This document shows, in pieces, positions 24,364 through 32,198 of a stretch of DNA of 64,000 bases. Source of the DNA: Roseateles puraquae (lineage in GTDB: Bacteria; Pseudomonadota; Gammaproteobacteria; Burkholderiales; Burkholderiaceae_C); the NCBI RefSeq assembly GCF_002205845.1, contig NZ_NISI01000010.1, positions 217,353-281,352 on the forward strand, written 5' to 3'. The translations under genes and the position numbers were made by a program. Each line of letters opens with the position of its first letter. The first letter of the stretch is position 1. Below the pieces are notes generated by a model. It made no database searches, was not told the DNA's origin, and was given only the letters and a program-made list of their open reading frames with translations.

Positions 24364-26076
24364 TCAGAAGCGGAAGCTGTTGTCGATGCTGTCCAGCGCT
24401 TCCTTGAACTGCTGGCGCGCCTGGCGGATGTGGCGCTCATCCTGCGTCTGCAGCACCGCCTCGAACTGGGCCAGCCAGTCCTGCAGCATGGTGCGGTCAT
24501 TGCCGAGCCGGTCCTCGAACAGCCGCTTGGCGCGCTCGATCAGGTAGCGGTTGTCCTGCTCGTCGCGCGGGTGGCGCTTCAGGGCCTGCAGGCGCTCGCG
24601 CGTGGCGGCGATCTCGGCAGGGCTCAGCCGCGCGCCCTGGCTCTCGATGATCAGCTCATGCCTCTCGCCGCCGGGGAACTGGGCCGCCTCCACCTCCAGC
24701 AGGCCGTTCGCGTCGTAGGTGAAGCGCACTTCCACGCCGGCCTCCCCAGCGGGCGCGGGTGCCACCGGCACCTCCAGCTTGCCCAGGCACAGGTTCTCCG
24801 AGCCCACGGGCGACTCGCCCTGGCGCACGTCCACCATGATCTGGCGCTGCCGGTCGGCCACGGTGTAGTAGCGCTCCACGCGCGACACCGGCACGGGCGT
24901 GTTGCGCTCGATGATGGGCGAGAAGCGGTCGCCCACCATGCGGTCGCCCACAGGCGTGGCGGCGATGATGCCGAGCGAATAGGGCATCACGTCGGTCAGC
25001 ACCACGTCGTCCAGCGCAGCATCGCGGGCCTTCAGGCCGGCCTGCACCGCCGCACCCATCGCGATGGCGAGGTCGGGGTCGAGGTTGCGCAGTGGCAGGC
25101 GCTGGAAGAGCCGCGTGACGAGCTGCCGCACCATGGGCATGCGGGTGGCACCGCCCACCAGCACCACGTCAGCCAGGCCGGCCGGGTCGAGCTGGGCATC
25201 GGCCAGCGCGCGCTCGATGGGGCGGCGCAGGCGCTGCAGCAGCTCGGCCGATGCGGCCTCGAAATCGGCGCGGGTGAGTGTGGCGCTCAGGGCGCGCTCC
25301 TGCCAGACGGTGCGCAGCTCGGTGCTGTCGCGCTCGCCGAGGTCTCGCTTGGCCTGCTCGGCCAGGCGCCACCAGGTTTCGCTGGCGAGCCAGGCTTCGC
25401 GCTCGCTCGTGTTCAGGCCCTCGGCCTGCTTCGCGAACAGCTGCGCGATGGCGCGGCTGAAATCCTCGCCACCCAGCCGCGTGTCGCCGGCACTCGCCCG
25501 CACTTCCACCACACCTTCGAAGTACTCCAGCACCGACACGTCGAACGTGCCGCCGCCTAGGTCGAAGATCAGAAAGCTGCTGTGCTCCGGCCGCTGCTGA
25601 AGGCCGTAGGCGAGGCCCGCGGCCGTGGGCTCGTTCAGCAGCCGCTCCACCTTTAGTCCGGCGATCTCGCCCGCGGTGCGCGTGGCGCGGCGCTGGGCCT
25701 CATTGAAGTAAGCCGGTACCGTGATGACGGCTTCTGTCACCGGCTCACCCAGGAAGGCTTCGGCATCGGCTTTCAGGGTCTGCAGCACCAGGGCCGAGAG
25801 CTCCTCGGCGCGCAGCTCCTTGACGTGGGCGCCGGTCTTCAGCGTGATGCGCTTGTCGCTGCCCATCCAGCGCTTGAAGGCCAGGGCGGTGGACTGCGCA
25901 TGCAGGCCCGCCCGCTCGCGCGCGGCCAGGCCCACCAGCGTGTGGCCCTGCTCGTCCAGGCTCACGGCCGATGGCGTCAGGTAGTCCCCGTGGGCATTGG
26001 GGATGAGCACCGGCGCGCCGTCTCGAAACACGGCCGCCGCGCTGTGCGTGGTGCCCAGGTCGATGCCCAGGATCAT
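24364..26076 (-). CDS. hscC: HscC-like Hsp70 chaperone
   Basis: The 570-residue protein starts at ATG 26074-26076 and is shorter than DnaK (about 640), as expected for HscC. The nucleotide-binding domain has GIDLGTTHSAAAV, VPAYFNEAQRRATRTAGEIAGL, NEPTAAGLAYG, FDLGGGTFDVSVLE and VGGATRMPMVRQ. A substrate-binding domain (NTPVPVSRVERYYTVADRQ...) follows, with a short helical lid and no DnaK-type EEVD-like tail. It is the first gene of a pair with the J-domain membrane protein. HscC is linked to stress and sigma-70 interaction in E. coli; the client proteins here are unknown. Confidence 0.92.
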   Translation of the reverse strand: MILGIDLGTTHSAAAVFRDGAPVLIPNAHGDYLTPSAVSLDEQGHTLVGLAARERAGLHAQSTALAFKRWMGSDKRITLKTGAHVKELRAEELSALVLQTLKADAEAFLGEPVTEAVITVPAYFNEAQRRATRTAGEIAGLKVERLLNEPTAAGLAYGLQQRPEHSSFLIFDLGGGTFDVSVLEYFEGVVEVRASAGDTRLGGEDFSRAIAQLFAKQAEGLNTSEREAWLASETWWRLAEQAKRDLGERDSTELRTVWQERALSATLTRADFEAASAELLQRLRRPIERALADAQLDPAGLADVVLVGGATRMPMVRQLVTRLFQRLPLRNLDPDLAIAMGAAVQAGLKARDAALDDVVLTDVMPYSLGIIAATPVGDRMVGDRFSPIIERNTPVPVSRVERYYTVADRQRQIMVDVRQGESPVGSENLCLGKLEVPVAPAPAGEAGVEVRFTYDANGLLEVEAAQFPGGERHELIIESQGARLSPAEIAATRERLQALKRHPRDEQDNRYLIERAKRLFEDRLGNDRTMLQDWLAQFEAVLQTQDERHIRQARQQFKEALDSIDNSFRF

Positions 26077-26184
26077 TGGCGAGATCTCCCGTTGAAAACG
26101 GGTAGGAGCTTAGCGGGTCCGCGCATGGGGTCTGGAGAAGGCCCACCGCCAGGGGACCCAGTCGGGCGGGCGCTGTCGTGGTCT

Positions 26185-26204
26185 TGTATTGCATGTGCTA
26201 TACA
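26185..26204. promoter_or_regulatory. Palindromic operator upstream of the toxin-antitoxin pair
   Basis: The 20-bp stretch runs TGTATTGCA-TG-TGCTATACA and is identical to its reverse complement at 16 of 20 positions. It ends seven bases before the antitoxin ATG and overlaps where a promoter must lie. This position and symmetry suit autoregulation by the antitoxin. Confidence 0.6.
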
Positions 26205-26211
26205 TCTGCGC

Positions 26212-26520
26212 ATGAGCCGATCCGCCACCTTGCCACCGATTCGCGTCGAGCCGCAGACCAAGGCCCGCGTGGAGGCCGTCCTGCGCGAGGGCGAGTCCCT
26301 GTCGCAGTTCATCGAGAACGCGGTGTGCCGTGAGGCCGAGTACCGCGCGGAGCAGAACCGGGCGCTGGAACGCGCAGCGTCGGCCCTTGCAGAGGCAGAG
26401 CAGGGCCGCGGCCTGCTGACGGCCGATGAACTGCTGGCCGGCATGGATCAGCGCGCCCAGGCCGCGCAGCAGCGCATCCGCGCGGCGGTGGCGGCGCGAG
26501 GCCGGCAGGCCAAGGTGTGA
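26212..26520 (+). CDS. Antitoxin of a ParE-type toxin-antitoxin pair (YlcI/YnfO-like)
   Basis: The 102-residue protein (ATG 26212) has an N-terminal ribbon-helix-helix-like segment (TLPPIRVEPQTKARVEAVLREGESLSQFIENAVCREAEYR) of the kind that binds DNA as a dimer. A long helical C-terminal half (ALERAASALAEAEQGRGLLTADELLAGMDQ) follows, which in such antitoxins wraps the toxin. Its stop overlaps the toxin start by four bases (GTGA). The palindrome at 26185-26204 is the likely operator. The antitoxin-first order and overlap are typical of type II systems. Confidence 0.82.
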   Translation: MSRSATLPPIRVEPQTKARVEAVLREGESLSQFIENAVCREAEYRAEQNRALERAASALAEAEQGRGLLTADELLAGMDQRAQAAQQRIRAAVAARGRQAKV

Positions 26521-26837
26521 GCGCGGCCTATCGCCTCGTCCCGACGCTCGCCTTTCAGGAAGACCTGCAGCGCCTGGAAACCCATATCGTCGAGCGCGAG
26601 CTGGCCAGTCATTCGCCCGACGAGGACTGCCTTTTCCGCTTCCAGGATGCCCTCCGGCAGGCCATGTCCTTGCTCACCTTCGCACCGCACAGTTGCCGAC
26701 GTGCCGAGGCGCGGCGTGAGTTTCGCGAGCTGATCGTGCCGTTTGGCAAGGGCGGCTGCGTGGTGCTGTTCGTGATCCGCGACAGCGATATCGTGCTGCT
26801 CGCGGCGCGTGACCAGCACAAAAACGACTACCGCTGA
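26517..26837 (+). CDS. RelE/ParE family toxin
   Basis: The 106-residue toxin starts at GTG (26517-26519) inside the antitoxin stop. RLVPTLAFQEDLQRLETHIVERE at the N terminus, SCRRAEARREFRELIVPFGKGGCVVLFVI in the middle and LLAARDQHKNDYR at the C terminus are the usual ParE helix pair, central beta sheet and final strand with its H-x2-DYR ending. ParE toxins poison DNA gyrase, RelE toxins cut mRNA on the ribosome; this C-terminal ending suits the ParE side, but the target cannot be assigned from sequence alone. Confidence 0.85.
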   Translation: MSAAYRLVPTLAFQEDLQRLETHIVERELASHSPDEDCLFRFQDALRQAMSLLTFAPHSCRRAEARREFRELIVPFGKGGCVVLFVIRDSDIVLLAARDQHKNDYR

Positions 26838-26850
26838 CGGGCTTCTGGCG

Positions 26851-27300
26851 TCACGGCTTGGGCTTCACCAGCCGCGTGTGCACCTCGTTCACGCCCATCA
26901 GCGCGGCGGAGCCGAAGTGGCGGTGGAGTTCGGCCACCATCTCGCCTTCGATGATGACTGGGTCGGTGCTCACGGCCTTGCGGGCCAGCTCCACGTCGGT
27001 GGTGGCGAAGATGAACAGGCCGCGCAGGTTCTCGACACCGTCCAGCGGGCCCGCGTACACGAGCAGGCCCTCGCGGGCCAGGCGCTGCATGTTGGCGAAG
27101 TGGCCCTTGAACATCTCGTCGCGCGCCGGACCGTCGGGCATGCGTTTGGGGCCGGTCCTGAGCAGCACCAGGGTGTAGGGACGCAGGCCGTTGTCGTTGG
27201 CGCCCCAGGCCTGGGCCTTGGCGGCGTCGTAGGCGGGCGCCTCCTGCGCGTGGGCCGTCAGGCAGGCGGTCAAGGCCAGGGCGGTGGCAAGAGCTTTCAT
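26851..27300 (-). CDS. Secreted YciI-like (YCII-related) protein
   Basis: The 149-residue protein starts at ATG 27298-27300 with a signal peptide (MKALATALALTACLTAHAQ). The mature part has YTLVLLRTGPKR, the HFANMQRLAREGLLVYAGPLDG core and the GLFIFATTDVELARKAVSTDPVI segment of the YCII ferredoxin-like fold; the His in HFANM and a nearby Asp are the conserved pair of the family. Most YciI proteins are cytoplasmic, so the export signal is a variation. Its function is unknown. It is convergent with the toxin gene and divergent from the glutathione transferase gene. Confidence 0.8.
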   Translation of the reverse strand: MKALATALALTACLTAHAQEAPAYDAAKAQAWGANDNGLRPYTLVLLRTGPKRMPDGPARDEMFKGHFANMQRLAREGLLVYAGPLDGVENLRGLFIFATTDVELARKAVSTDPVIIEGEMVAELHRHFGSAALMGVNEVHTRLVKPKP

Positions 27301-27398
27301 GGCAGTCGGTGCAGCAGGCAATGACCCGGATTGAACCGCAAGCGGGCGCCGGGTGGGCCAGGATGAAACCCGCCCTCGCGGCTGCGACACTCCACGGC

Positions 27399-28013
27399 AT
27401 GAAGCTGCTCGGTCGACTCACCTCCATCAACGTCCGCAAGGTCATGTGGACCGCCACCCTGCTCGGGCTGGAGCTCGAACGTGAGGACTGGGGCGCCGGT
27501 TTTCGCTCGCCGCAGGAGCCGGGTTATCTGGCGCTCAACCCCAACGGCCTGATCCCGGTGCTGCTGGATGGCGACTTCGTGCTGTGGGAGAGCAACAGCA
27601 TCTGCCGCTACCTCGCCGCCAAGGTGGGTGACACCCCGCTGCTGCCGACCGAGCCGCAGGCTCGTGCCCGCGTGGAGCAGTGGATGGACTGGCAGGCCGG
27701 CGAGCTCAACAACAGCTGGCGCGTGGCCTTCATGGCCCTGGTGCGCGGGCAGCCGGCCACGCCGGAGGCGATTGCAGCCGGTGTGAAGGGCTGGAATCAC
27801 CACATGGGTCTGCTGGACGCGCAACTGGCGCGCACCGGTGCGCATGTCTGCGGTGAGGCCATGACCCTGGCGGACGTGGTGCTCGGGCTCTCGGCCCAGC
27901 GCTGGAAGAACGCACCGATCGAGCGGCCCCTGCTGCCCGCGGTCGACGCCTGGCTGCAACGACTGGCGGCGCAGCCGGGGTTTGCAGACTACGTGGACAA
28001 CGGCATGCCTTGA
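27399..28013 (+). CDS. Glutathione S-transferase family protein
   Basis: The 204-residue protein (ATG 27399) has a thioredoxin-like N domain with RLTSINVRKVMWT, where Ser/Asn take the place of the catalytic residue, then NPNGLIPVLLDGDFVLWESNSICRYLA, the glutathione-binding VPVL-like turn and ESNSI motif. The helical C domain follows (QWMDWQAGELNNSWRVAFMALV, later GEAMTLADVVLGLSAQRW with the N-capping box). It probably binds glutathione and conjugates or reduces an unknown substrate. No neighbour suggests a pathway. Confidence 0.9.
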   Translation: MKLLGRLTSINVRKVMWTATLLGLELEREDWGAGFRSPQEPGYLALNPNGLIPVLLDGDFVLWESNSICRYLAAKVGDTPLLPTEPQARARVEQWMDWQAGELNNSWRVAFMALVRGQPATPEAIAAGVKGWNHHMGLLDAQLARTGAHVCGEAMTLADVVLGLSAQRWKNAPIERPLLPAVDAWLQRLAAQPGFADYVDNGMP

Positions 28014-28037
28014 GTGCGGGCGTCCGGGTGCCTGGGC

Positions 28038-28895
28038 TCATCCGCCCGGGGCGGCCCGCGCGCGGGCGGCGATTTCTGCCGCTGCCTTTTGCACGGCGGC
28101 CTGCAGTGCCGGGCGGTTCGGTGGCACGGCCGGCAGCAGCCCTTGTGCGGTCATCGAGCGTGCCCACTGCGCGTCCGCAGCGCGATCCGGCAACTGCTGC
28201 AGGGCGGCGGCATAGACCATGCGTTCCTGGTCGGTGAGGCCCCAGGCAGGATGCGACTGCAGGGCCGCCCTCAGGCTGGCTGCATCGCCCGTCAGGGCAT
28301 CACGCCGCATCGCATCGGCAACTTCCTGGCGTTCGCTGGCGGTCAGGTCGCCTGGGAAGACCGCATTCGAGTACGCCGCCGCGGCTTCCGGTACCTGGCC
28401 TCGCATGGCGCGAGCGGCCAGGCTCGGGAGCAACCAGCGATGAGCTTCGGTGACCGTCTGGCAGCGCCGGCTCTCGGCGTCGGCTTCGCGCAGCATCTCG
28501 GCCATCAGCTGCGGCTCGAGGCCTCGGTCACGCAGGGAAGTCAGGCTGTCGCGCATCCGGCTGTTGGCAGCGCAGGCCCGCAGCCACTTCACGGCTTCCC
28601 AGTCGGCGGCCGGGCTGTTGCCGGCAGCCGCTCGCTCGATGTGCGGCCCGTAGCCTTCTGATCCGATGGCGGCGGAGGGCGCGCTTGTCGAGGGGGGTGA
28701 GGGCGCGGCCGGGGCGGGCATCGGCACGCCGGGCGGCCCGGCCGGTGCTGGCACGGCTGCGGGCGGGAGCGCCAGCGCGACCGGGGCCGCCGGCGGTTGC
28801 GCTGCCTGCGGCGCAGACGGCGCGGGTTGGAGCAAGTAAGCCGCACCGGCCATCAACAGCAGCAGGCCGGATGCCGGGAGAACGAGTCCTTTCAT
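28038..28895 (-). CDS. Unknown membrane-anchored protein with Pro/Ala-rich linker
   Basis: I do not recognise this 285-residue protein. From ATG 28893-28895 it begins with one hydrophobic helix (about 4-22), which could be a signal anchor. Then comes a linker of about 55 residues made almost only of Pro, Ala, Ser and Gly, and then a helical domain of about 200 residues with two Cys (in RACAANS and RRCQTV). The helical part has TPR-like spacing but no clear repeat. It converges with the glutathione transferase gene. The downstream-facing neighbour is the DegP protease, whose stop lies 125 bases upstream on the same strand, so it could be co-transcribed with degP. Confidence 0.6.
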   Translation of the reverse strand: MKGLVLPASGLLLLMAGAAYLLQPAPSAPQAAQPPAAPVALALPPAAVPAPAGPPGVPMPAPAAPSPPSTSAPSAAIGSEGYGPHIERAAAGNSPAADWEAVKWLRACAANSRMRDSLTSLRDRGLEPQLMAEMLREADAESRRCQTVTEAHRWLLPSLAARAMRGQVPEAAAAYSNAVFPGDLTASERQEVADAMRRDALTGDAASLRAALQSHPAWGLTDQERMVYAAALQQLPDRAADAQWARSMTAQGLLPAVPPNRPALQAAVQKAAAEIAARARAAPGG

Positions 28896-29020
28896 GCGGA
28901 CAGTGTGCCCGCATACCGACGCAGCCGCCTCCGTGCTAACAAGACAAGGGGCCTGACCCGTCACGGCGCCAAGCCCCTTGTTGGAGGACGCGTCCCGCCT
29001 GCCGACGGGCGCGCGGATCG

Positions 29021-30556
29021 TCAACCCAGTCGCACCGGCACGAAGATCTGCTGGCCGTCCCGCGACACCAGCAGGGCGACTTGCTTGGGCTTGTCCTTCA
29101 TCGCATCGCGCACCTGCTCGATGTCCTTCACGGGCTTGCCGTTCAGGGCCAGCAGCACGTCGCCGGGTTGCACGCCGGCCAGCTGGGCCGGGCCGGTCAC
29201 ACGCTCGATCAGCAGGCCATGGTCCAACCCTGAGCCGCGCAGCTCCTGACGCTCCAGCGGGCGCAGCGCGAGGCCGAGCGAGCCGCGTTCGGCCGGTGCG
29301 CTTGCTTCCTGGGTGTCCTTCTCGGCGCGGCCCAGGCTCACGGTTTCGGTGAGGCGGCTCTTGTCGCGCCAGATCTCCAGCTTGAGCTTGTCGCCCGGGC
29401 GGGCCAGGCCCACGCGGCTGGAGACGTCGCCTGCCACGCGCACCGGTTCGCCGTCCATCGCGGTGATCACGTCACCGGCCTTCAGACCCGCCTTGGCCGC
29501 AGCGCTGTCGGGCACGACGCTGGACACCAGCGCGCCATCGGGCGCATTCAGGCCGAAGGACGCGGCCAGCGGCGCCGAGAGGTCCTGCAGCGTCACGCCC
29601 AGCCGTGCATGTTCCACCTTGCCGTGGGCCACGATCTGGTCCTTCACCTTGAGCGCCACATCCACCGGGATGGCGAAGGCCAGGCCCTGGAAGCCGCCGC
29701 TCTGCGAGTAGATCTGCGCGTTCACGCCCACCACGCGGCCGGCGGCATCGAACAGCGGGCCGCCGGAGTTGCCCGGGTTCACGGCCGCATCGGTCTGGAT
29801 GAAGGGCACCACGCTGCTGTCGCCCGGCAGCGAGCGGCCCTTCGCGCTGACGATGCCTTGCGTGGCCGTCTGCTCGAAGCCATAGGGCGCACCGATGGCC
29901 AGCACGTAGTCACCCACCTGCACCTGCTTGGGGTCGCCCAGCTGCACGGTGGGCAGGCCGGTGGCATCGAGCTTGAGCACGGCGATGTCGGTGGCGGGAT
30001 CGCTGCCGAGCACCTTGGCCGAGAACTCTCGGCGGTCGCTGAGCTTGACGGTCACCTGCTTGGCGTCACGCACCACGTGGGCGTTGGTCAGCACCAGGCC
30101 GTCGCTGCTGATGATGAAGCCCGAACCCTGGCCGCGGAAGGGCTGGGCGCTGGGTGGCTGCATGCGCAGGCCCGGCACACCGCGGAAGAAGCGGAAGAAA
30201 GGGTCGTTGTTGAAGGCGCTGGCGTCGCCGTCACCGTCGTCATCGGCGCTGGCCTTGTGCAGGCCGGCCACGGTGATGCCCACCACGGCGGGCCCCTGGT
30301 TCTGCACGATGGCGCGGTAGTTGGGCAGGGCGGGGGCGGGCAGACTGGTGGCGGCCGGGGCGGCGGTCACGGCGGCAGCGGCCGCGGTCGCCGTCATGCC
30401 GGCGGGTGCCTCGCCTGAGGTGCTGGCCGTGCTGGGCGACTTGGCCTGCAGCCAGCCCGGCAGTCCCCAGCCGGAGGCGGTGGTGGACAGGGTCACGCCG
30501 GCGCCGAGCAGCGCGGCGGCGGTGGCGGTGAGTGCAGTCTTGGCGGTGCGGGTCAT
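29021..30556 (-). CDS. degP: DegP/MucD-type periplasmic serine protease
   Basis: The 511-residue Do-family protease degrades or refolds damaged envelope proteins. A weak N-terminal export segment is followed by a low-complexity Ala/Thr stretch, the trypsin-like domain with catalytic H160 (TNAHVV), D190 (ATDIAVLKLD) and S264 (GNSGGPLFD), and two PDZ domains (about 300-400 and 420-510; GALVSSVVPDSAAAKAGLKAGDVI and QLAGVQPGDVLLALNG). An AGGAG lies in the leader just before the ATG at 30554-30556. A possible -10 (TAGAGT on the minus strand at 30600-30605) and three 11-bp repeats at 30626-30658 suggest activation by an OmpR-type regulator. Confidence 0.93.
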   Translation of the reverse strand: MTRTAKTALTATAAALLGAGVTLSTTASGWGLPGWLQAKSPSTASTSGEAPAGMTATAAAAAVTAAPAATSLPAPALPNYRAIVQNQGPAVVGITVAGLHKASADDDGDGDASAFNNDPFFRFFRGVPGLRMQPPSAQPFRGQGSGFIISSDGLVLTNAHVVRDAKQVTVKLSDRREFSAKVLGSDPATDIAVLKLDATGLPTVQLGDPKQVQVGDYVLAIGAPYGFEQTATQGIVSAKGRSLPGDSSVVPFIQTDAAVNPGNSGGPLFDAAGRVVGVNAQIYSQSGGFQGLAFAIPVDVALKVKDQIVAHGKVEHARLGVTLQDLSAPLAASFGLNAPDGALVSSVVPDSAAAKAGLKAGDVITAMDGEPVRVAGDVSSRVGLARPGDKLKLEIWRDKSRLTETVSLGRAEKDTQEASAPAERGSLGLALRPLERQELRGSGLDHGLLIERVTGPAQLAGVQPGDVLLALNGKPVKDIEQVRDAMKDKPKQVALLVSRDGQQIFVPVRLG

Positions 30557-30625
30557 CTCGATCTCCTCAGGGCGGCTGCGGTGCAGCCGGTTGCCAGTGA
30601 CTCTAGGCAGCCTGGATGAGGGCTC

Positions 30626-30658
30626 GGTGAGGCCAAGGTGAGGCGAAGGTTAGGGCGG
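30626..30658. repeat. Three tandem 11-bp repeats upstream of degP
   Basis: The repeats read GGTGAGGCCAA, GGTGAGGCGAA and GGTTAGGGCGG with no gap. An 11-bp period places each on the same face of the DNA helix, as in binding sites for OmpR-family regulators, and the array ends where the degP -35 should be. The repeats lie outside the ArgR-like site (30695-30736) that faces the other gene. Confidence 0.55.
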
Positions 30659-30694
30659 CACTCCGTGACAACCCGTTCGGGACATTCCCGCGGG

Positions 30695-30757
30695 TGGCAC
30701 GGCGATGCAAGCGGGCGTCGCGTCCAGGCAAGTGACCGTCTACCCAGGCGGTGGGCG
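30695..30757 (+). promoter_or_regulatory. ArgR-like tandem operator upstream of the second cyanophycinase-like gene
   Basis: Two adjacent 21-bp units fit the same pattern as the sites at 38.7 kb: TGGCAC-N8-AA at 30695-30710 and CGTCGC-N8-AA at 30716-30731, each with GC just before AA. A third, poorer unit (CGTCTA, then GT instead of AA) follows at 30737. The array points toward the gene that starts at 30815 and ends 58-79 bases before it. Confidence 0.6.
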
Positions 30758-30814
30758 GCTCACTACCGTGGCCGCGGGGTGATGTCGCCCCGCCTCAACT
30801 GTGCCTGGAGTGCC

Positions 30815-32176
30815 ATGAACACACGTCTTTCCGCGGGTGCCGCCGCCTTGCTGCTCACGCTGGCAAGCCTGCCCGCCACGGCCGGCAAGCTCTTCCTGTC
30901 CGGCGGCGCCTATGACGACGCCAATGTCGACCTCTTCGTGAACGGCCTGCGCAAGGCCACCGGACGCGACGCCAACTTCACACCCAACCTCGCCAGCACC
31001 AGCAACTGCGGCACGAACTGGGCCACCACCGCCTGCCCGCGCATCGCCGTCATCACCGCCGCGAAGGACAGTTACGCGACGGGCCTGGACGCCTTCCAGA
31101 ACGACATCCCGGCCACCTCCACCTCGTCACTCAAGCGCGGCTACTACAACCTCTTCCAGACGCACGGCTTCAGCCCCAAGTTCATCACCGCTCACGTGGA
31201 CAACTACGGCGTGCATGCCAGCGCGAGCACGCCCGAGGGCCAGGCCAACATCGCGGTCATCAACCAGGCCGATGCGGTGTGGTTCGTCGGTGGCGACCAG
31301 GCCAAGATCATCCGCACCCTGCTGACCGACAGCGGCGCCGACTCCGGGCTTGCTGCCGCCCTGCGAGCGCGCTGGAACAACGGCAGCGGCAACATCGTCA
31401 TCGCGGGCGACTCGGCCGGCAACCATGCGCTGAACGTCAAGATGCATGCCGCCGGCGTGAGCTACGGCTACCTCTACTACGGCGCCGACCTCCCCAGCAC
31501 GCCCGTGACCGGCTGGCAGACCCTGGGCGACACGCGCGACGGCACCACGGCCCTGCGCTACCTGGAAAACGGCGCCACGATGAAAGGCCTGGGCTTCCTG
31601 CCGGCCGGCATCCTGAGCGACACCCATTTCGACAGCCGCTCCGGGCGCCTCGGACGCCTGGCCGCGGCGCTGCGCAGCCTGAGCGTGCAGCAGGGTTTTG
31701 GGGTGGACGAGAACACCGGCGTCGTGGTCGACACGGCGGCGCAGACGGCCACGGTCTACGGCACCAACAAGCTGCTCATCGTCGACACGGCCGCGGCCAG
31801 CGTGCAGATCGGCACCTACTACAAGGTCAATGGGCTGCGGGTCAGCCTGCTCACGCCGGGCGACCGCTACAACTATTCGAGCAAGGTCGTGACCAGCAGC
31901 AAGACGGCCATCGGCAGCAGCTACTACTACAGCAGCTACTACGACTCCGCCGACATCTTTGCGGCGCTGGAGACCTCCAAGTCGCTGACCCGCGTGGTCG
32001 ACCAGACGCCCACCACCAACGTCGGCACCGCACCGGTCCCGGTCTACAGCAGCGGGCCCAGCTACCCGAGCGGGGCACCGGTGATCAAGCTGCGCTTCAC
32101 GCGCGACGCCACCACCAAGGGCTACTACGCCGGCGGCAAGTACACCGTGGACAAGGTCAAGGTGGACATCTATTGA
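30815..32176 (+). CDS. Secreted cyanophycinase-like peptidase (S51 family), second copy
   Basis: The 453-residue protein (ATG 30815) has a signal peptide ending LPATAG. It then follows the cyanophycinase plan: GKLFLSGGAYDD, FVGGDQAKIIRTL (GGDQ at 159-162), the nucleophile elbow GDSAG with S200, LSDTHFDSRSGRLGRL and FGVDENTGVVVD. A C-terminal extension of about 120 residues rich in Ser, Tyr and Thr follows, with a run of Tyr/Ser around SSYYYSSYYDSAD. S51 peptidases such as CphB and CphE use this Ser to cut cyanophycin to beta-Asp-Arg. Specificity for cyanophycin is inferred from homology and from the ArgR-like operator shared with the main locus. Earlier in-frame starts lack a signal. Confidence 0.8.
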   Translation: MNTRLSAGAAALLLTLASLPATAGKLFLSGGAYDDANVDLFVNGLRKATGRDANFTPNLASTSNCGTNWATTACPRIAVITAAKDSYATGLDAFQNDIPATSTSSLKRGYYNLFQTHGFSPKFITAHVDNYGVHASASTPEGQANIAVINQADAVWFVGGDQAKIIRTLLTDSGADSGLAAALRARWNNGSGNIVIAGDSAGNHALNVKMHAAGVSYGYLYYGADLPSTPVTGWQTLGDTRDGTTALRYLENGATMKGLGFLPAGILSDTHFDSRSGRLGRLAAALRSLSVQQGFGVDENTGVVVDTAAQTATVYGTNKLLIVDTAAASVQIGTYYKVNGLRVSLLTPGDRYNYSSKVVTSSKTAIGSSYYYSSYYDSADIFAALETSKSLTRVVDQTPTTNVGTAPVPVYSSGPSYPSGAPVIKLRFTRDATTKGYYAGGKYTVDKVKVDIY

Positions 32177-32198
32177 AGCCCGGCACCCGGCCGCGCCG

